Shown here: positions 51,975-61,340 of the stretch, piece by piece
Layout: each line of letters starts with the position of its first letter
Numbering within the stretch: the stretch's first letter is position 1
Assembly (NCBI GenBank): GCA_023139105.1
Contig: JAGLOF010000001.1
Coordinates: forward strand, 50,255-114,254
DNA length: 64,000 bases
DNA from: a bacterium
Lineage (GTDB): Bacteria; Zhuqueibacterota; QNDG01; JAGLOF01
Direction: 5' to 3'
Translations under genes and position numbers: made by a program
Notes under the pieces: generated by a model
What the model saw: the letters and a program-made list of their open reading frames with translations, nothing else
Database searches by the model: none
What the model was told of the DNA's origin: nothing

Positions 51975-52395
51975 CCTCTTCAGTTAGCGTCTTCTCTTCC
52001 AAATTCAATGGCCCCAAATTGCGAATGGTCTCAGTGAATTCATTCATAGTCTCAACATACTTCTTTCCCTCTGCCGCCGAAATCCATTCCAGGCGCAGGC
52101 GTTTCGGATCAAGCCCTAATTGCTCCATCATTGTCTTGAACAACGTCACGCGGCGTAAGGTTTTATAATTACCCTCAACATAATGGCAGTCACCGGGATG
52201 ACATCCGCCAATAAACACACCGTCAGCACCTTCCTTGAAGGCATGTAAAATATGTTGTGGATCGATACGACTGGAACACATCACCCGTAAATTTATACCG
52301 TTAGGTGAAAATTCCAAACGAGATGTGCCGGCCAGATCAGCTCCGGCATATGTGCACCATTTACATAAAAAACACATTATCTTCGGTTCAAACAT
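51958..52395 (-). CDS. mvhD: MvhD-like [2Fe-2S] electron-transfer subunit
   Basis: FLCKWCTYAGADLAGTSRLEF; GADGVFIGGCHPGDCHYVEGN. Confidence 0.93.
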   Translation of the reverse strand: MFEPKIMCFLCKWCTYAGADLAGTSRLEFSPNGINLRVMCSSRIDPQHILHAFKEGADGVFIGGCHPGDCHYVEGNYKTLRRVTLFKTMMEQLGLDPKRLRLEWISAAEGKKYVETMNEFTETIRNLGPLNLEEKTLTEEGVCHE

Positions 52396-52397
52396 AA

Positions 52398-54368
52398 TTA
52401 ACCTCTAAGAATGGCTTTGACCATAGAAAAAATCTGACTATCAGACTGATTTAGCTGCTGTGCAGCACCTGCAGGACAGGCGGCTGCACATGCACCACAG
52501 CCTTCACAGAGTACTTCATTAACCTCAATCACTTTCCTTACAGCATTTAAAGTTCTGGCACCATACGGACACATGGAAACACATATTCCGCAACCTGAGC
52601 AAAGTTCCTCAATTACAGGAACAATAGTTGGCGCATGCATAAGTTCATCCTTGGCGAATAATGCGCCTACTTTTGCTGCTGCTGCAGATGCCTGTGCCAC
52701 AGCCTCAGGGATATCCTTGGGACCAAGAGCTGCACCGGCCAGATAGAAACCCTGATTTAATGATTCCACCGGACGTAACTTGGGATGAGCCTCGGCCAAC
52801 CAGCCATTACCGTCGATAGAAATTTTTAATTTCTTCATCAACTCCGGTACACCATCAGCCTTTGTCATTGCCATTGCCAAAACAACCATGTCTGCTTCTA
52901 CTTCTACTTTTTGGCCCGTTAAAGTATCAACACCCCAGACAATCATTTTGTTGCCTTCTTTGAAGATTTTGGAAACCTTACCTCGCAGATAGAGTATGGA
53001 TTCATCATCCGTGGCACGTTGATAAAATTCATCAAAATTCTTACCACCTGTACGCACATCAATATAGAAGACAATTGCATTACCATCGTGCACACGATGT
53101 TTGTAGAGCATGGCGTGTTTTGCAGTATACATACAGCATATTTTGGAGCAATAGGAATTATGATTCTCGGGATCACGTGAACCGGCACACTGAATAAAGA
53201 CAACATTCTTGGGTACCTTACCATCAGAGGGACGTTGAACCTTGCCACCTGTAGGACCGGAAGCGGAGAGAATACGTTCAAACTCCAGGCCGTTGAGCAC
53301 ATCTTCATAATTCTCACCGCCGTACTCACCCAGAGCCTTCATATCATAGAGATCATAACCCGTGGCCACAACAACTGCACCCACTTCTTCCTCAATAATC
53401 TCTTCCTTCATATCATAATCTATGGCCTGAGCGTCACAGACATCTTTACACTTGCCACAACGAATGGGCAGTGTTCCCAGGCAGCTCTCCATATCCAGCG
53501 TATAAGTACCTGGCACAGCCTGGGGGAAAGGCATATAGATAGCTTTGCGGAAGGAGAGTCCCATATTGTATTCATCGGGCACAATCTGTGGACAGACATC
53601 AGCACATTCATTACAGAGCTTACATTTATCCTCATCAACAAATCGTGGTTTCTTTTTAATGCGAACCTTAAAATTGCCGACAAATCCGGAGATTGATTCT
53701 ACTTCAGAGTAAGTCATCAGTTTGATTTTGGGATGCCGCGTGACCTCCACCATCTTGGGAGTCAGAATGCATTGAGAACAATCCAGCGTGGGAAATGTCT
53801 CTGAAAGCTGTATCATCTTGCCGCCCACCGAAGGCTCTTTCTCTACAACAATTACCTCATAACCCTGATCGGCTATATCCATAGCCGCCTGTAAACCGGT
53901 GACACCTCCACCAATTACCAGAGCTTTTTTGAACACACCGACCTTTATTGGTTCCAAATCTTCGTTCTGAATAGCCTTTTCTACCATGGATTTGACTATT
54001 TTAACAGCCTTTACAGTGGCCTTATCCCGGTCTGGATGAACCCATGAATCCTGTTCACGAATATTAGCTATCTCAACCTGATGAGGATTCAAACCCGCCA
54101 ATTCCGCTGCACTCTGAAATGTCTTCTCGTGCAATGTGGGTGAACAAGCGGCTATAATTACAGAATCCAGCTTATCTTCTTTAATTTTATCCAGCACCAG
54201 CTGCTGACCCGGTTCAGAACACATATATACATAATCTGTAGAGAACTCAACACCAGGATAATCTTTAAGTAATTCAGCTACTTTCTCAACATCCACTACT
54301 CCGGCAATATTAACACCGCAGTGGCATACAAAGACGCCTATGCGCTTCTTTTTACCATCGTCTTTCAT
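52398..54368 (-). CDS. hdrA: HdrA-like bifurcating flavoprotein
   Basis: GVFVCHCGVNIAGVVDV; VIGGGVTGLQAAMDIADQGY; LDCSQCILTPKM; two C-terminal 4Fe-4S motifs. Confidence 0.95.
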   Translation of the reverse strand: MKDDGKKKRIGVFVCHCGVNIAGVVDVEKVAELLKDYPGVEFSTDYVYMCSEPGQQLVLDKIKEDKLDSVIIAACSPTLHEKTFQSAAELAGLNPHQVEIANIREQDSWVHPDRDKATVKAVKIVKSMVEKAIQNEDLEPIKVGVFKKALVIGGGVTGLQAAMDIADQGYEVIVVEKEPSVGGKMIQLSETFPTLDCSQCILTPKMVEVTRHPKIKLMTYSEVESISGFVGNFKVRIKKKPRFVDEDKCKLCNECADVCPQIVPDEYNMGLSFRKAIYMPFPQAVPGTYTLDMESCLGTLPIRCGKCKDVCDAQAIDYDMKEEIIEEEVGAVVVATGYDLYDMKALGEYGGENYEDVLNGLEFERILSASGPTGGKVQRPSDGKVPKNVVFIQCAGSRDPENHNSYCSKICCMYTAKHAMLYKHRVHDGNAIVFYIDVRTGGKNFDEFYQRATDDESILYLRGKVSKIFKEGNKMIVWGVDTLTGQKVEVEADMVVLAMAMTKADGVPELMKKLKISIDGNGWLAEAHPKLRPVESLNQGFYLAGAALGPKDIPEAVAQASAAAAKVGALFAKDELMHAPTIVPVIEELCSGCGICVSMCPYGARTLNAVRKVIEVNEVLCEGCGACAAACPAGAAQQLNQSDSQIFSMVKAILRG

Positions 54369-55306
54369 AGATTCACCTCCACATCCTCAGCATTTTGCTT
54401 AATGTCAAATAGCGGACGGGGATCACACAGATGTTTATCCAGACCCAAAGTTTCTACATCAGCCCCTAATGCCCAGGCTAAAAGCTGTGTAAAATAAAGC
54501 ACTGGAAATCCATTGAATTCCAAATACTCTTCTTTAATACGGTCCTGACGGGTATCCATATTATAATAACAAAGAGGACATGACAGGGCCACCACATTGG
54601 CACCGTTCATCTTAGCCGAGTTCAAAACCCGGTAAGAAGGTTCATTGGAGGTCTCCGGCATGGATGCTGAAAGATAGGAGCCGCAGCATTCCTGCTTAAA
54701 GGGAAAGTCGACCACAGTACAACCAATGGCATTCAAGAAATCTTCGAAGATCGTGGGGGTCTCGGGATCATCAATGGCCACTTCCTTCTGGGGGCGGAGC
54801 AGGCGGCAGCCATAATAGGGTGCCACTTTAATATGGGAGAGGTCCCGTTTGACCAGGGATTTGAGATGACCCAAACCCACTTCATCCCGAAGATATTCCA
54901 GAAGGTGAAGCACTTGTACATCACCGTTGTAGGATTCAAAGTGGGTGCGCTTCTCCTTGGTCGTTGGGTCGATAAGAATATCGTCCGCCAAATACTCATT
55001 GACTCGCGTATGTAATGTCGGATTGTCCAGCATGGCCTTATTGGCCCGCTTTAATACGGCAAAACAAAATGCGCAAGTAGTCACCACTTTGCTGCCTTCC
55101 TCAATCTCCACCTGACGCAGGATACGGACAGGCGGAATCAGCCCATGTATCTTTTCGGTGATCAAGGGATATTCAGCCCCGCAACAGGTCCACCCTTCGG
55201 GTTCAACCAAGTCCGTATCTAAACGGGCCATGGCCTCGCGGGTAGAGTCCTCCAGATTGGTGGCTTTTTCCTTGAGGGTGCAGCCGGGGTAATAATGGAC
55301 TCTCAT
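54365..55306 (-). CDS. hdrB: HdrB-like subunit (two CCG domains)
   Basis: YYPGCTLKEKA; WTCCGAEYP; CAFCFAVLKRAN; YYGCRLLRP; ECCGSYLSAS; CPLCYYNMD. Confidence 0.94.
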   Translation of the reverse strand: MRVHYYPGCTLKEKATNLEDSTREAMARLDTDLVEPEGWTCCGAEYPLITEKIHGLIPPVRILRQVEIEEGSKVVTTCAFCFAVLKRANKAMLDNPTLHTRVNEYLADDILIDPTTKEKRTHFESYNGDVQVLHLLEYLRDEVGLGHLKSLVKRDLSHIKVAPYYGCRLLRPQKEVAIDDPETPTIFEDFLNAIGCTVVDFPFKQECCGSYLSASMPETSNEPSYRVLNSAKMNGANVVALSCPLCYYNMDTRQDRIKEEYLEFNGFPVLYFTQLLAWALGADVETLGLDKHLCDPRPLFDIKQNAEDVEVNL

Positions 55307-55429
55307 ACGGTTTTCCTTCGTTTATTAGACTAAAGATCAGCGGCATTGTACATCAGCATGGTTCCTTTCCTCAATCCCTCTTAACTCCCCAAACCAATGC
55401 TCAAAGCCAGCGCCTCTGTGTCTCTACAA

Positions 55430-55837
55430 TTATTTTGCGAATTTCTTATAGACCGCCACAAGCACCTGCTGTGGCAGTTCCTTGGCCAGCTCCGGCTGTA
55501 CATCATCTGGTCCCCAGAAATCTTTCCCTTTGGGTTCCAGCAAATGCCTTATGGCCTCACACACTGCGGCAATGTCAATGCCCTTGGGACAGCGTCCCTG
55601 ACATGCAAAGCAACTGGCACAAAGCGTGAGTGTTTTGGAACCAATAATATCTTCTTCCTGCCCCATCTGCACTTTCCGTATAATCTGATTTGGCAGAAGA
55701 TCCATTTCCTGTGCCATGGGACAACTGGCAGAACAACGCCCGCATTGATAACAGCGGTAGACATTATCACCGGTCAGCTCATTGACACGATTAATAAATT
55801 TCTTTTCATTTTCACCGATTTTCAATTTGACTCGCAT
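55430..55837 (-). CDS. hdrC: HdrC-like 4Fe-4S subunit
   Basis: CYQCGRCSASCPMAQEMDLLPNQIIRKVQMG; CASCFACQGRCPKGIDIA. Confidence 0.94.
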   Translation of the reverse strand: MRVKLKIGENEKKFINRVNELTGDNVYRCYQCGRCSASCPMAQEMDLLPNQIIRKVQMGQEEDIIGSKTLTLCASCFACQGRCPKGIDIAAVCEAIRHLLEPKGKDFWGPDDVQPELAKELPQQVLVAVYKKFAK

Positions 55838-55868
55838 GCGATTTCTCCGGTTTCGGGACCAGCTACCA

Positions 55869-57329
55869 CTAGTCGCGGCGCAATGTCTCCACCAATTCGC
55901 GATGATGGTCGTAAATTTTTAAAATCATGGGCATCTGCCCTGGCAGTGTATGTGTAGCACAACCAAAACATGGATCATATGCACGGAAACCCATCTCAAC
56001 CTGATTCAAAAGAGCATCATCCACTTTACCATTTTTAATGAGTCCCATGGCCGCTTTCTTAACAGACATATTAATTGCGGCATTGTTATTTGTTGTACCC
56101 ACAATTAAATTTGCTTCTGTTATCATACCACGTTCATCTGTTTTATAGTGATGATATAGTGTGCCGCGAGGTGCTTCAACCACACCAACACCTTCGGTAG
56201 GTATTTGAGTAGGTTGAATACGATACTCCGGCCCGGCAATCTCAGGATCTTCTGCCAGTTCCACCCAGCGTTCTGCCGCATAGAGCATTTCAATGACGCG
56301 AGCCCAGTGTGTGGCCAGGGTAGCGTGTACAGGCTTACCGCCCAGTGTATCATACATTTTTTCATATTCGGCATGGGCAAGGGGTGTAGCCAGTCCATCT
56401 GCAGCATTACAGCGGGAAAGCGGTGTTGCTTTGTAAATGCCCGATTCGGGACCATCTACAAAACCTTTCCAGCCAATATTTTTTAAATATGGAAACTTCA
56501 AATAAGACCATGGTTCCACACGCTCTTCTATGTGATCCAGATAATCGGCGGCCGCAAACTTTACAAACTCCTTGCCATCAGGACCAGTAACTCGGATTTT
56601 GCCTTCATAGAAGTTGCTTAGATTGTTCTCATCAACCAGGCCCATATTATATGTACGGTGAGAGAACATATCTGAGAGTATGAGATCCACATACTCTTGA
56701 TTTTTCAGGACAATGTCATTGAAAATTTGAATAGTAAACTGCCCGAATTCAACAGCTTGGCGGCCGGCCTCAAGAATTTCCAGACGATCAGCAGCCGTTA
56801 GTCCCTTAGACATGCCGCCGGGCAATGCGCCCACCGGATGGACAGCTTTACCAGCCATTTTTTTGATCAGTTCATGACAGAGTCCGCGCATATTGATAAC
56901 CTTGGAACCAATCTCAATGCCGACCTTGTGTATGACGCCTAAAATGTTACGTTGCGCCTTGGGTGCATCGGGCCCTACTATAAAATCAGGACCGCCCAGT
57001 GCATAAAAATGGGTGGCATGATCAGTAACAAAAAAGATCATATAGAGCAATTCTCTGAGCATTTTTGCAGTACGAGGCAGTTCCATTCCATATACTGCGT
57101 CTCCAGCCTTGGCAGATGCCAGCAGATGCGCCTCAGGGCAAACACCGCAGATACGTGAAGTTATGCGGGGCATCTCTTCAACAGGACGGCCCTGACAAAA
57201 TTTCTCAAATCCGCGCAATTCGGGAATCTGGAGATAGGCATCGGCAACATTACCGGCATCATCCAGAAAAATGTCTATTTTCCCATGTCCTTCCAAGCGG
57301 GTGATAGGGTCAATGGTTATTTTTTTCAT
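55869..57329 (-). CDS. mvhA: [NiFe]-hydrogenase large subunit (group 3, MvhA-like)
   Basis: L1 RICGVCPEAH and L2 DPCFGCATH both intact; C-terminal extension. Confidence 0.95.
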   Translation of the reverse strand: MKKITIDPITRLEGHGKIDIFLDDAGNVADAYLQIPELRGFEKFCQGRPVEEMPRITSRICGVCPEAHLLASAKAGDAVYGMELPRTAKMLRELLYMIFFVTDHATHFYALGGPDFIVGPDAPKAQRNILGVIHKVGIEIGSKVINMRGLCHELIKKMAGKAVHPVGALPGGMSKGLTAADRLEILEAGRQAVEFGQFTIQIFNDIVLKNQEYVDLILSDMFSHRTYNMGLVDENNLSNFYEGKIRVTGPDGKEFVKFAAADYLDHIEERVEPWSYLKFPYLKNIGWKGFVDGPESGIYKATPLSRCNAADGLATPLAHAEYEKMYDTLGGKPVHATLATHWARVIEMLYAAERWVELAEDPEIAGPEYRIQPTQIPTEGVGVVEAPRGTLYHHYKTDERGMITEANLIVGTTNNNAAINMSVKKAAMGLIKNGKVDDALLNQVEMGFRAYDPCFGCATHTLPGQMPMILKIYDHHRELVETLRRD

Positions 57330-58282
57330 ATCTTTCTCCCTAAGATTGAGCCGGGCAGACTGAACCTGTAGAAAGTGCCCACCGGGTCAACAATCTGATC
57401 GGATATTCTCTGTATCTCTTCGGGATCGTCCGCTTCAATTACCGAGGCGATTGCGCCCGCCAATTTACCACCCAAATCTTTAATGCCTTCAGCCGGACCG
57501 TAACAACCTCGGCAGCCCATATTTACCTGAGGACAAAGCGCACCACAACCGGCCTGAGTTCCGGGACCATTACACACAAGCCCCTGTTCCAGGAGACAGA
57601 TATCAGGATCAACCTCACCAATTTCATGGGGCCGCAAAAATTCTTTTATACGTTTTTCATCTTTACTTCGATCACACTCCTCACAGACAGTCTTTGGTGA
57701 CACACCAATCACAGAGCCTTTGGGAGGCAGATCACCTGAGAGTATCGTTTGAATGACAGCCCAAATCTGCGCGGCCACCGGTGGACAACCCGGCATTTTA
57801 TAATCAATATCGACTACTTGCTCAAGAGTACGTACATACTTGAACATGCCTGGCAGCGTCAGTTCACCTGCTTCAATAGATGTAGATTTTTGAGGATGTA
57901 CTTTTTCCGGATTGACTGTGGAAGGCGACTCTTCAAAAGAGTAGCGGCAGATTCCTTCGTCATCTGTCAGATTACCCAAACCGGGGATGCAGCCTTCAGA
58001 TGCACAAGAGCCATAAGCCACCAACACCTTTGATTTACGGCGTAATAATTGAGCGATATGAAGATTTTCCTCATTACGAATGGCACCGTTAAAGAGGCAG
58101 ACATCAATCTCTCCATCGGCCATTTTCTCAACATCTTCATACTTTGTGTCCATAAGACATGGACAGAATACCAGATCCACGGCCCGGTCCACATCCAGGA
58201 TCTTCTCCCGAATATCCAGAAATGCAATCTCACAGCCACCACAACTGGCAGCCCAATAGATTGCAAATTTGGGTTTACCCAT
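57326..58282 (-). CDS. mvhG: [NiFe]-hydrogenase small subunit (MvhG-like)
   Basis: YWAASCGGCEIAFLD; AYGSCASEGCIPG; PGCPPVAAQIW; CPQVNMGCRGCYGP. Confidence 0.94.
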   Translation of the reverse strand: MGKPKFAIYWAASCGGCEIAFLDIREKILDVDRAVDLVFCPCLMDTKYEDVEKMADGEIDVCLFNGAIRNEENLHIAQLLRRKSKVLVAYGSCASEGCIPGLGNLTDDEGICRYSFEESPSTVNPEKVHPQKSTSIEAGELTLPGMFKYVRTLEQVVDIDYKMPGCPPVAAQIWAVIQTILSGDLPPKGSVIGVSPKTVCEECDRSKDEKRIKEFLRPHEIGEVDPDICLLEQGLVCNGPGTQAGCGALCPQVNMGCRGCYGPAEGIKDLGGKLAGAIASVIEADDPEEIQRISDQIVDPVGTFYRFSLPGSILGRKI

Positions 58283-58324
58283 GAATCATCTCCTTAAAAA
58301 TAATTATCAATGGAAACAATAAAA

Positions 58325-58369
58325 ATGCGATGACCGGGTCACAAATTAACAGTGACTCTGCCATCGCAT
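58325..58369 (-). terminator. Terminator-like hairpin upstream of hydrogenase operon (attenuator candidate)
   Basis: Minus strand ATGCGATGgcagaGTCACtgttaatttGTGACccggtCATCGCAT followed by TTTTATTG. Confidence 0.6.
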
Positions 58370-58476
58370 CATAATTCTGGAAATAGCGTACAATGATCCG
58401 TTGTGTACGTACACACATAGGGATAAAAACGGTCTGATAACCGGCTAATCACAGGAGATAACACTCTGATCTCCAC
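58369..58476 (-). CDS. Possible 35 aa leader peptide (GTG start)
   Basis: VEIRVLSPVISRLSDRFYPYVCTYTTDHCTLFPEL*; preceded by TTGGAGGTTCAATC; stop codon abuts the terminator-like hairpin. Confidence 0.35.
   Translation of the reverse strand: MEIRVLSPVISRLSDRFYPYVCTYTTDHCTLFPEL
58402..58415. promoter_or_regulatory. 14 bp perfect palindrome TGTGTACGTACACA, possible operator
   Basis: Direct reading. Confidence 0.35.
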
Positions 58477-58547
58477 GATTGAACCTCCAAGTATTAGGGT
58501 GATATACCGAATTAAACGAATTAAACTAATCGATTCCGATTCAAGTA

Positions 58548-58580
58548 TTCAACCCGGGACATATTAATTCCCGAGTTGAA
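58548..58580. promoter_or_regulatory. 12 bp near-perfect inverted repeat in LysR-hydrogenase intergenic region
   Basis: TTCAACCCGGGA cattaattaa-type spacer TCCCGAGTTGAA (one mismatch). Confidence 0.45.
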
Positions 58581-58797
58581 TTTCACCAAACTTGTAGACT
58601 GTGTAAAAGTAAAAAATGAATTAAAAACCTCTGAAACAAAGCTGGTTGCCCTGTGAGCAACATTCCATCCATACGCATGATAAATATTTCCCCATTATTA
58701 ATCAAGTGAAAAAATCTTATGTTTATTATTAGTTGAACTTATCAATAAATCTTTGTATATTGGGTTAGCATCTTGAATAATATGAGAGTTAGCCCAT

Positions 58798-59694
58798 ATG
58801 GAAATGCAACAATTAAGAGGCTTTTATTATAGCGCAAGGCTAAAAAGTTTAACAAAAGCCGCTGAAAAACTGTCCGTAACCCAATCTGCGGTCACACAAC
58901 AGATCAAAAATCTCGAGCGAAATCTGGATGTTCAACTTTTCAATCGCTATGGCCCCAGAAAAGAACTCACACCGGAAGGCCAGCTACTCTTTGATTTGGT
59001 TGCACCCGTGGTGCAGGAATTTGAGGGAATTCAATCTACTTTTGATGACCTGAAAGGCCAGGAACACGGGGCAATGACAATTGCAGCCACTACTTTGATG
59101 ATTATGAACTTCCTGCCCTTTGTAGTAAAACGATTTGCAAGACAATACCCGCATGTACGCCTGATTATAAGAGAACGCCGCTGGGATGAGATAATTGAAC
59201 TGGCTCAATTAGGCGAGATAGATATGGGTATATCTCCTATTGTCAAGATGCCGCAAAACCTTCAATACTTCCCCCTGGAACCCATAGGTCGTATGCTTAT
59301 AACCGGCTTGGGACATCCTCTGGCTCAAAAGAGCCTGGTTACATTGGCCGATATTGCCCAATATCCGATGATTGCCTATGAAACCGGTACTGTGGCAAGA
59401 GGCGAGGTTGACCGTGTTTTTCAACGGGCACAACTTTCTCTGGAAGTTGTACTTGAGGCCACAAATGCTGAGACTATTAAACGTTATGTTGAGATGGGAA
59501 TAGGAATAGCCATTATCCCAAAAATAGCACTGACGCCCGAACAGACACCACGCCTTGTTGCCATTCCTGTGCACGACCAATTTGAGGAAACCCATTACGG
59601 AGTTATTTTGCGAAAAGGTAAGCACCTTACTGCCTGGGCCAAAAACTTTTTACTGCTGTTGAATCCGGCATTGCATGACAGGCTGCATCAATAG
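58798..59694 (+). CDS. LysR-family transcriptional regulator
   Basis: MEMQQLRGFYYSARLKSLTKAAEKLSVTQSAVTQQIKNLERNLDVQLFNRYG. Confidence 0.96.
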   Translation: MEMQQLRGFYYSARLKSLTKAAEKLSVTQSAVTQQIKNLERNLDVQLFNRYGPRKELTPEGQLLFDLVAPVVQEFEGIQSTFDDLKGQEHGAMTIAATTLMIMNFLPFVVKRFARQYPHVRLIIRERRWDEIIELAQLGEIDMGISPIVKMPQNLQYFPLEPIGRMLITGLGHPLAQKSLVTLADIAQYPMIAYETGTVARGEVDRVFQRAQLSLEVVLEATNAETIKRYVEMGIGIAIIPKIALTPEQTPRLVAIPVHDQFEETHYGVILRKGKHLTAWAKNFLLLLNPALHDRLHQ

Positions 59695-59702
59695 AATACG
59701 GG

Positions 59703-60146
59703 CTATAAAAACATATGCAGCAGATAAACATCCAGTTCTTCAATTCTGGATAAAGCCTTATCATTTGTTATAAGAGCGGCACTATCTGTTTGCATGGCCA
59801 TTGCAGCCTGCATCATATCCGGCAGGGGCAGTCCATACTTTGCTTTAAGGGCACCGGCTAATTCTCCGGCCTGGTAAGGGATATCCGTGGGGACAATATT
59901 CATGAATCTACGAAGAGCGGAACGGCAACGGTCGGCAAGCTCCAGCCTGTTCATTGCGATGGGTTTTATAATTATCTCAGCTACTGTGATGGGTGTCACA
60001 ACTGCTTGAAAAACATTTCTTTCCGCCTGGCTAATAATAAACTCCGCCACTTCTCCGTATTGAGGACTGTCTTCAAACAAATAAATGAAAACATTGGTAT
60101 CAATTACCACTCCTTTTTGTCCATTTAAACCAACCGGTATCTTCAT
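59703..60146 (-). CDS. PIN-domain toxin (VapC-like)
   Basis: VVIDTNVFIYLFED; TVAEIIIKP; LPDMMQAAMA; ITNDKAL. Confidence 0.9.
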   Translation of the reverse strand: MKIPVGLNGQKGVVIDTNVFIYLFEDSPQYGEVAEFIISQAERNVFQAVVTPITVAEIIIKPIAMNRLELADRCRSALRRFMNIVPTDIPYQAGELAGALKAKYGLPLPDMMQAAMAMQTDSAALITNDKALSRIEELDVYLLHMFL

Positions 60147-60376
60147 GCACGTTCATCCCATTCCCGTCTTATCCCCCCAATATAGTCAACAGCATCTATG
60201 TCGTTCCGCAGTTCACGCAAAATTCCACGTACAGGCTGTGCCCCGATGGGTTCAACAATGATAATGCCATCCTTAACCATGACATTAACTTTCTGATTGG
60301 GTTTAAGCCCAATTTTTTTTCGCTCTTTGGCGGGAATGACTATTTGGTAGCGCATTCCTACTGTTGCAACTGACAT
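60143..60376 (-). CDS. AbrB/MazE-type antitoxin
   Basis: MSVATVGMRYQIVIPAKERKKIGLKPNQKVNVMVKDGIIIVEP; overlaps toxin start; AGGAGGGA upstream. Confidence 0.9.
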   Translation of the reverse strand: MSVATVGMRYQIVIPAKERKKIGLKPNQKVNVMVKDGIIIVEPIGAQPVRGILRELRNDIDAVDYIGGIRREWDERA

Positions 60377-60568
60377 AATAGCTCCCTCCTCTAAATTTTT
60401 CATATATATTTTAACATTTCATATTAAAATATAAATTCCATACACACCTGTCAAGCATTTTTTAAAAATTTTGCCCCAATCCTTTGTGTAATAACCTTTT
60501 TCTACATAAGCATTGAAAGCGTGTTTGTCGGATTTGAGAAGAGTAATCCGCCCTACCACTTAACGCCT

Positions 60569-60692
60569 GTCTCTGCGAGGGAGCCTTCTTTTCCAGGCGA
60601 CCGCGGCAGTCTCCTAAAGGATCAGCGGGAACGGTTGATTAACGACGCTTGCGTAAGGGGGATTGCCACGGCAAAAAACGCCTCGCAATGAC
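60569..60692. repeat. ~124 bp interspersed repeat, copy 1
   Basis: GTCTCTGCGAGGGAGCCTTCTTTTCCAGGCGACCGCGGCAG...CCTCGCAATGAC. Confidence 0.9.
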
Positions 60693-60715
60693 AAAAAGCC
60701 CGGGAAGGCATAATG

Positions 60716-60982
60716 TCATTCATTATAATGCCCGCCAATGGCAAAAATGTAGATTGATTTATCGTCAAATTTATATATTATTCTGTCTTTGTGTGATAAG
60801 CGCCTGGACCAGAACCCGGATAAGTTGTTTCTTAAGGCCTCAGGCTTTCCTAATCCCCTTGCAGGATCATTACGCTGCATTTCCTGTATAATTCTACATA
60901 AATTTTTATGCAGCTTTTTATCAGTCGATCTTAATTTTTCATATTTTTGCCAGGTTTTTCCTTCAAATACTATTGATCGCAT
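60716..60982 (-). CDS. yoeB: YoeB/Txe-family toxin
   Basis: MRSIVFEGKTWQKYEKLRSTDKKLHKNLCRIIQEMQRND...GFWSRRLSHKDRIIYKFDD. Confidence 0.92.
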   Translation of the reverse strand: MRSIVFEGKTWQKYEKLRSTDKKLHKNLCRIIQEMQRNDPARGLGKPEALRNNLSGFWSRRLSHKDRIIYKFDDKSIYIFAIGGHYNE

Positions 60983-61235
60983 CCAATTCCTCATTTGAAG
61001 GTTTATATCCTTCACCTGTATGATGTGTTTTAAATGATTCCGAGATTTGCTTCATCAATGATGAATTCTGCAATATATATAAAGTTTCCTGATCCCTCTC
61101 CCAATCCTCAGCACTTAATACAACAAAGTCTCTTCCTTCTCTTCTTGTTATTTTTACAGGCTCATGCAGATCAATTGCCTGATCAACATAATTTTTTAAA
61201 TTTGCCCTGAATTTATTTACGGATAGCTCAATCAT
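60963..61235 (-). CDS. yefM: YefM/Phd-family antitoxin
   Basis: MIELSVNKFRANLKNYVDQAIDLHEPVKITRREGRDFVVLSAEDWERDQETLYIL; 20 nt overlap with yoeB. Confidence 0.9.
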   Translation of the reverse strand: MIELSVNKFRANLKNYVDQAIDLHEPVKITRREGRDFVVLSAEDWERDQETLYILQNSSLMKQISESFKTHHTGEGYKPSNEELDAINSI

Positions 61236-61340
61236 TTTTCTGTACCTCAACTGTTCAAATTTGTAACTGCCTCTAAATGTACCACCATGCCGTACATTTG
61301 TCAAGAGGAGTTTTATCTTCTGTTAACACAAATCCTTTCC

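Noticed and set aside
58402-58415. Palindrome considered as a Rex or CRP site
   Set aside because: Does not match the TTGTGAAN-type Rex or TGTGA-N6-TCACA CRP consensus closely enough to name a regulator.
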